DNA of 64,000 nucleotides from contig NC_003070.9 of NCBI RefSeq assembly GCF_000001735.4, positions 7,874,001-7,938,000 on the forward strand. The letters run 5' to 3'. The notes below the pieces were generated by a model, which was not told the origin of the DNA, ran no database searches, and was given only the letters and a program-made list of their open reading frames with translations. Of this stretch, positions 61,055-64,000 are shown in pieces; position 1 is the first letter of the stretch, and each line of letters starts with the position of its first letter. The DNA comes from Arabidopsis thaliana (taxonomy: Eukaryota; Streptophyta; Magnoliopsida; Brassicales; Brassicaceae). The translations under genes were made by a program, and so were the position numbers.

Positions 61055-61727
61055 ATTTTTTTCTTTATGTTTTATATATACTATTTTTATTAAGGGAATT
61101 ACTATTTTATGAAACTTCTTGTGACTTATGCAGATATATATATAGATAAGGGGTGTGTTGATTTAGTCGAGTTAACATCTTAGGATAACTCTTATTTCTT
61201 TCTTACGATAACTCCTAATTAGTTTGTACTTAGCTCTGAAAGGGAAAAACAAACAAGAAAATTGGCATATCATTTGGCCGATCATAAGGGATAAATTAAT
61301 CATCAGTTATCGTCATAGCTTCACAATGATTAAATATATGGACTAAACCAAAAAGCAGGTGGAACTTCCATTTCCGCACAATCACTAAGGAAAATTAGCT
61401 CTATATACTGTCCAATCATTATTTGCTCGACTATGGCCTGGTGACATATATGTATATAACTCTTTCTTTCAACAAAAGAATGAAGGAATTTTTGAAAACA
61501 AAAGGATTGAAAAGACACGCTTCAGGCTTACTCAACCTACAATCTAAGCTAATCAAAAAGGTGGTTTATGTGGTAACTAGTCTTGAGAAAACATATGGTC
61601 TAGACTCTAGACACCGCAACTAATGATGTTTTTATCATGAATAGACCGTTATATTCATAAAATTATTGTATATATATTTTTTGCTGGTGAACTCCGCTAC
61701 AAAAAAAATTTAAACTACAACTCGACA
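61055..61727. other. Upstream region of the uclacyanin-like gene
   Basis: Promoter of the cupredoxin gene followed by AT-rich DNA up to a MITE. The open frame of 66 codons at 61423-61623 has no recognisable likeness and I leave it out. Confidence 0.45.
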
Positions 61728-61730
61728 TGA

Positions 61731-61962
61731 GACCATCTTTATTGATGGGTTCTTAATAAAATTCTTAACATTTTTATATACAAAATAACAATTAAATATT
61801 AGGAGGCTCTTAATAAGTTAAGAAAATGTATCAAAAATCTCTTATTTAAGAGCCAATTTAACTTTTCTAAGAACTTTTTTCTATTTTTTATTCATATTTT
61901 ATTTTATATAATATTTTAAGATTTTTTTTAAACTTTTTAAAAACCTATTGATAATGATGCTC
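61731..61962. mobile_element. Harbinger-like MITE, 232 bp
   Basis: Left end GACCATCTTTATTGATGGGTT; right end in reverse complement GAGCATCATTATCAATAGGTT: inverted repeats of about 24 bp with several mismatches. Target duplication TGA at 61728-61730 and 61963-61965. Interior fully AT-rich and non-coding. Same length class and same GAxCATC terminus as the element at 62621-62854. Confidence 0.6.
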
Positions 61963-61965
61963 TGA

Positions 61966-62617
61966 TAACTCTTAAGAAGTTCTTGAAAGTGAAGGTAACA
62001 CGTCTCCCACCCTACATTGACTCAAACTTGTATACATAGACGTCGTGGTGGAGATAGACATTACTTTTATAAGGGTCACGTTTTAGTCAATAAGCACATT
62101 TGTAACTATTTTTATGAATTTCGCTTTCAAGTTTACAAATAGATTAACATTTTCTACAAATTCATAGGGGGTAAATTGACCACCATGTTGGCCCTATAAC
62201 AATAAGCTACATAAGGTTGCACGCGCACAAAGAAGAAGAAAAGAAAAAAAAGTATGTTACATAATGAAATGTAAATGGCCCAATATAGTGATGACGCTAG
62301 CTGTTAAAAAGACATCAATAATTAATTATGGAGAAACTATTTGTAGATTTCCCGTTAACTTCCATTTCTTTTGCGTAGCCCAATTTGATTTCCTTTTTTT
62401 TCCCATGTAATAGATTTTTCAAAATTCATTTTCACCATTATTTTTCCTCAAAAGACTAATGCATATCAGCTAGAGTTTAACGTATACTCAATTTCTTATA
62501 ATTGAATAATTCGACATCTGAATCCAGATAAAAGAAAATACAAAATTGTGCATAAATTTTTATGCTTTTTTTTCCATGCTATCATTTGATGTTTTAAGAG
62601 ATAGTGGATGGGTGCAG
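61966..62617. other. Spacer between two MITEs
   Basis: AT-rich, no coding signal, no splice-supported open frame. Nothing to report beyond the flanking elements. Confidence 0.4.
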
Positions 62618-62620
62618 TTA

Positions 62621-62854
62621 GAGCATCTCCATCCGGAGTTTCTGATCCAGAAACTGTTTATTAAAACAGAATAAAAAATTCGAAAAAGATGGAGAGAAAG
62701 TAAAAACGTTTCTCACTTGAAAAACTCAGAGAAACCCATTTTGCTTTTGTTTTGTTTTGATTGGTTCAAATAATAATTAAAAAATTAAATAATAAAATAA
62801 TAATAAAATTTATATTATTTTATAAAAATGAGTTTCTCACGGATGGAGATGGTC
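62621..62854. mobile_element. Harbinger-like MITE, 234 bp
   Basis: Left end GAGCATCTCCATCCG from 62621; right end in reverse complement GACCATCTCCATCCG from 62854: 15-bp inverted repeats with one mismatch. The 3-bp target duplication TTA is at 62618-62620 and 62855-62857. A second copy of GAGTTTCT near each end extends the symmetry. No coding capacity. Confidence 0.75.
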
Positions 62855-62857
62855 TTA

Positions 62858-64000
62858 CAAATTATATACAATAAACAAAGAAAACTGAATAAGTCTTAAC
62901 AAAAATATAAAGAGAAAGCTGCAAGATAGTGTGAATCTATAAGCTCAAAACATAAAAAGCTGCTGAAGAGAACAGTCGGCTATATTTTGAGGTGTTTTTT
63001 TATTAAGATTTAATGAAAAGCTTTTCACATAGGATGTTTAAATCATATGTAGGCTAGGTCAAAAACAAAAATCATATCTATAGCTTTTACTTTTTACTTC
63101 TTTTTTTTTGTTCTTCTAAGTTCTAATAATACGTACAGTTCTACTCTTTTTTTCCTTTTATCGACTGAGGCTCCATGTGCTTTGATGGGTCTTCATGATA
63201 AGACAATGATCATCATCTCTCTTCTTCCATGATTCACACGTACCGCTGATTTTGTGTTCCAATTTATCTACAAAACATTGTTTGTTATTATGATCACCGC
63301 TCAGTTTTTTCTTTTCTTTTCACATGCTATCTTTTTTTTTGTTAAATCTTTTCACATGCTATCGCTGAAAAATAAATCCGGTAATTGGTAAACAAATCTT
63401 ATTATGTATTTTTTTGGTTTTTTCTTCCCTTACTTTAACTTTAAATAAAATATATATTACCAAGAAATAATCTTTTAAGAGTTTGATGTTACAGAGAAAA
63501 TCATTTTTATTCTTTTTTTTGTGAAGTACTAGCGAGTTTTTAATTTTGATTCTTGCTTAGTTTCTTTTCTAAACGAATAATTTTTATTTTATTTTTTAAC
63601 TTGATAAAAGAAAATTTTACATTTTGATCTTTTTCTTGAAAAGCCTTGGTAATATATTCTTAGACCAATGTTGGATAATTAAAAAGTATGTTAAATGAGG
63701 ATGATCATCCACTTCAAAAATAAGGTTTTAAACTTGAACTATACTAAACTACGTATATTCAAAATATTTACTTAGTTTTGGTCCTTTTGGAAGGTTTAGT
63801 GGGTTTGTAAGTTGTCCATCATATGGTTCATATATCGAGGTGAAAATAGTTTGATTTCCCACGAATAGTTAGTTATACATGTGTGTTATGGTCGGCTAAA
63901 TGTTTTTTTTTATAATAAAGATACAACCTTGTATATCAAATTTTTTATTTTCAATTTTATTTTCTTGGGTTACTAGATAGAAAGAATTTGTTTGCATTCA
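62858..64000. other. Intergenic right end of the window
   Basis: AT-rich DNA with no gene I can support, apart from a small poly(T) insertion at 63315-63363. A neighbouring gene presumably begins beyond the window. Confidence 0.45.
63315..63363 (-). mobile_element. Minimal poly(A) retroposon-like insertion with 17-bp target duplication
   Basis: TCTTTTCACATGCTATC is found at 63315-63331 and again, unchanged, at 63347-63363. Between the copies are nine T and GTTAAA (63332-63346). On the minus strand this is TTTAAC followed by A(9) and then the duplicated target. The long, perfect duplication makes chance or slippage unlikely. Confidence 0.6.

Overview
This window is nuclear plant DNA. Genes carry short AT-rich introns with GT/AG borders, intergenic DNA is AT-rich, and the protein families (UGT85A glycosyltransferases, MBD, class II DAHP synthase, phytocyanin) are plant ones. 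Gene order and protein sequences match what I know of Arabidopsis thaliana chromosome 1, around At1g22280 to At1g22480. Names are from memory and were not looked up. Exon borders were worked out by hand from frame and splice signals; each intact model below closes in frame from ATG to stop.

Left part (1-15.3 kb): a five-exon PP2C phosphatase (+); a decayed 14-3-3 copy and the intact 14-3-3 epsilon gene GRF10 in tandem (-); the methyl-CpG-binding-domain gene MBD8 (-); an intron-bearing elongator tRNA-Met (-); and a six-exon RRM protein gene (+).

Centre (16.4-32.6 kb): a head-to-tail array of six UGT85A genes, all on the minus strand and all with one intron at the same place. Five are intact (UGT85A7, A2, A5, A3, A1 from left to right). 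The second from the left is a pseudogene broken by one small deletion. Each intact copy has a G-box about 110-180 bp upstream of its ATG; the pseudogene does not.

Right part (32.6-64 kb): two adjoining non-autonomous Harbinger-like DNA transposons; a plastid-targeted DAHP synthase gene (+), the entry step of the shikimate pathway; an orphan 14-3-3 exon; a proline-rich single-exon gene with a VQ-like motif (-); two tandem zinc alcohol-dehydrogenase-like genes (+); the cytochrome oxidase subunit COX6B (+); a 12-exon O-fucosyltransferase-type gene (-); a small Ser/Cys-rich gene (-); a GPI-anchored uclacyanin-like gene (-); and two Harbinger-like MITEs.

There is no single coordinated system here. 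The main theme is local duplication: UGT85A x6, 14-3-3 x2 plus a stray exon, ADH-like x2. The least expected signals are very short poly(A)-bearing insertions flanked by 11-17 bp target-site duplications, the Harbinger pair sharing one TTAA target, and the VQ-like protein.
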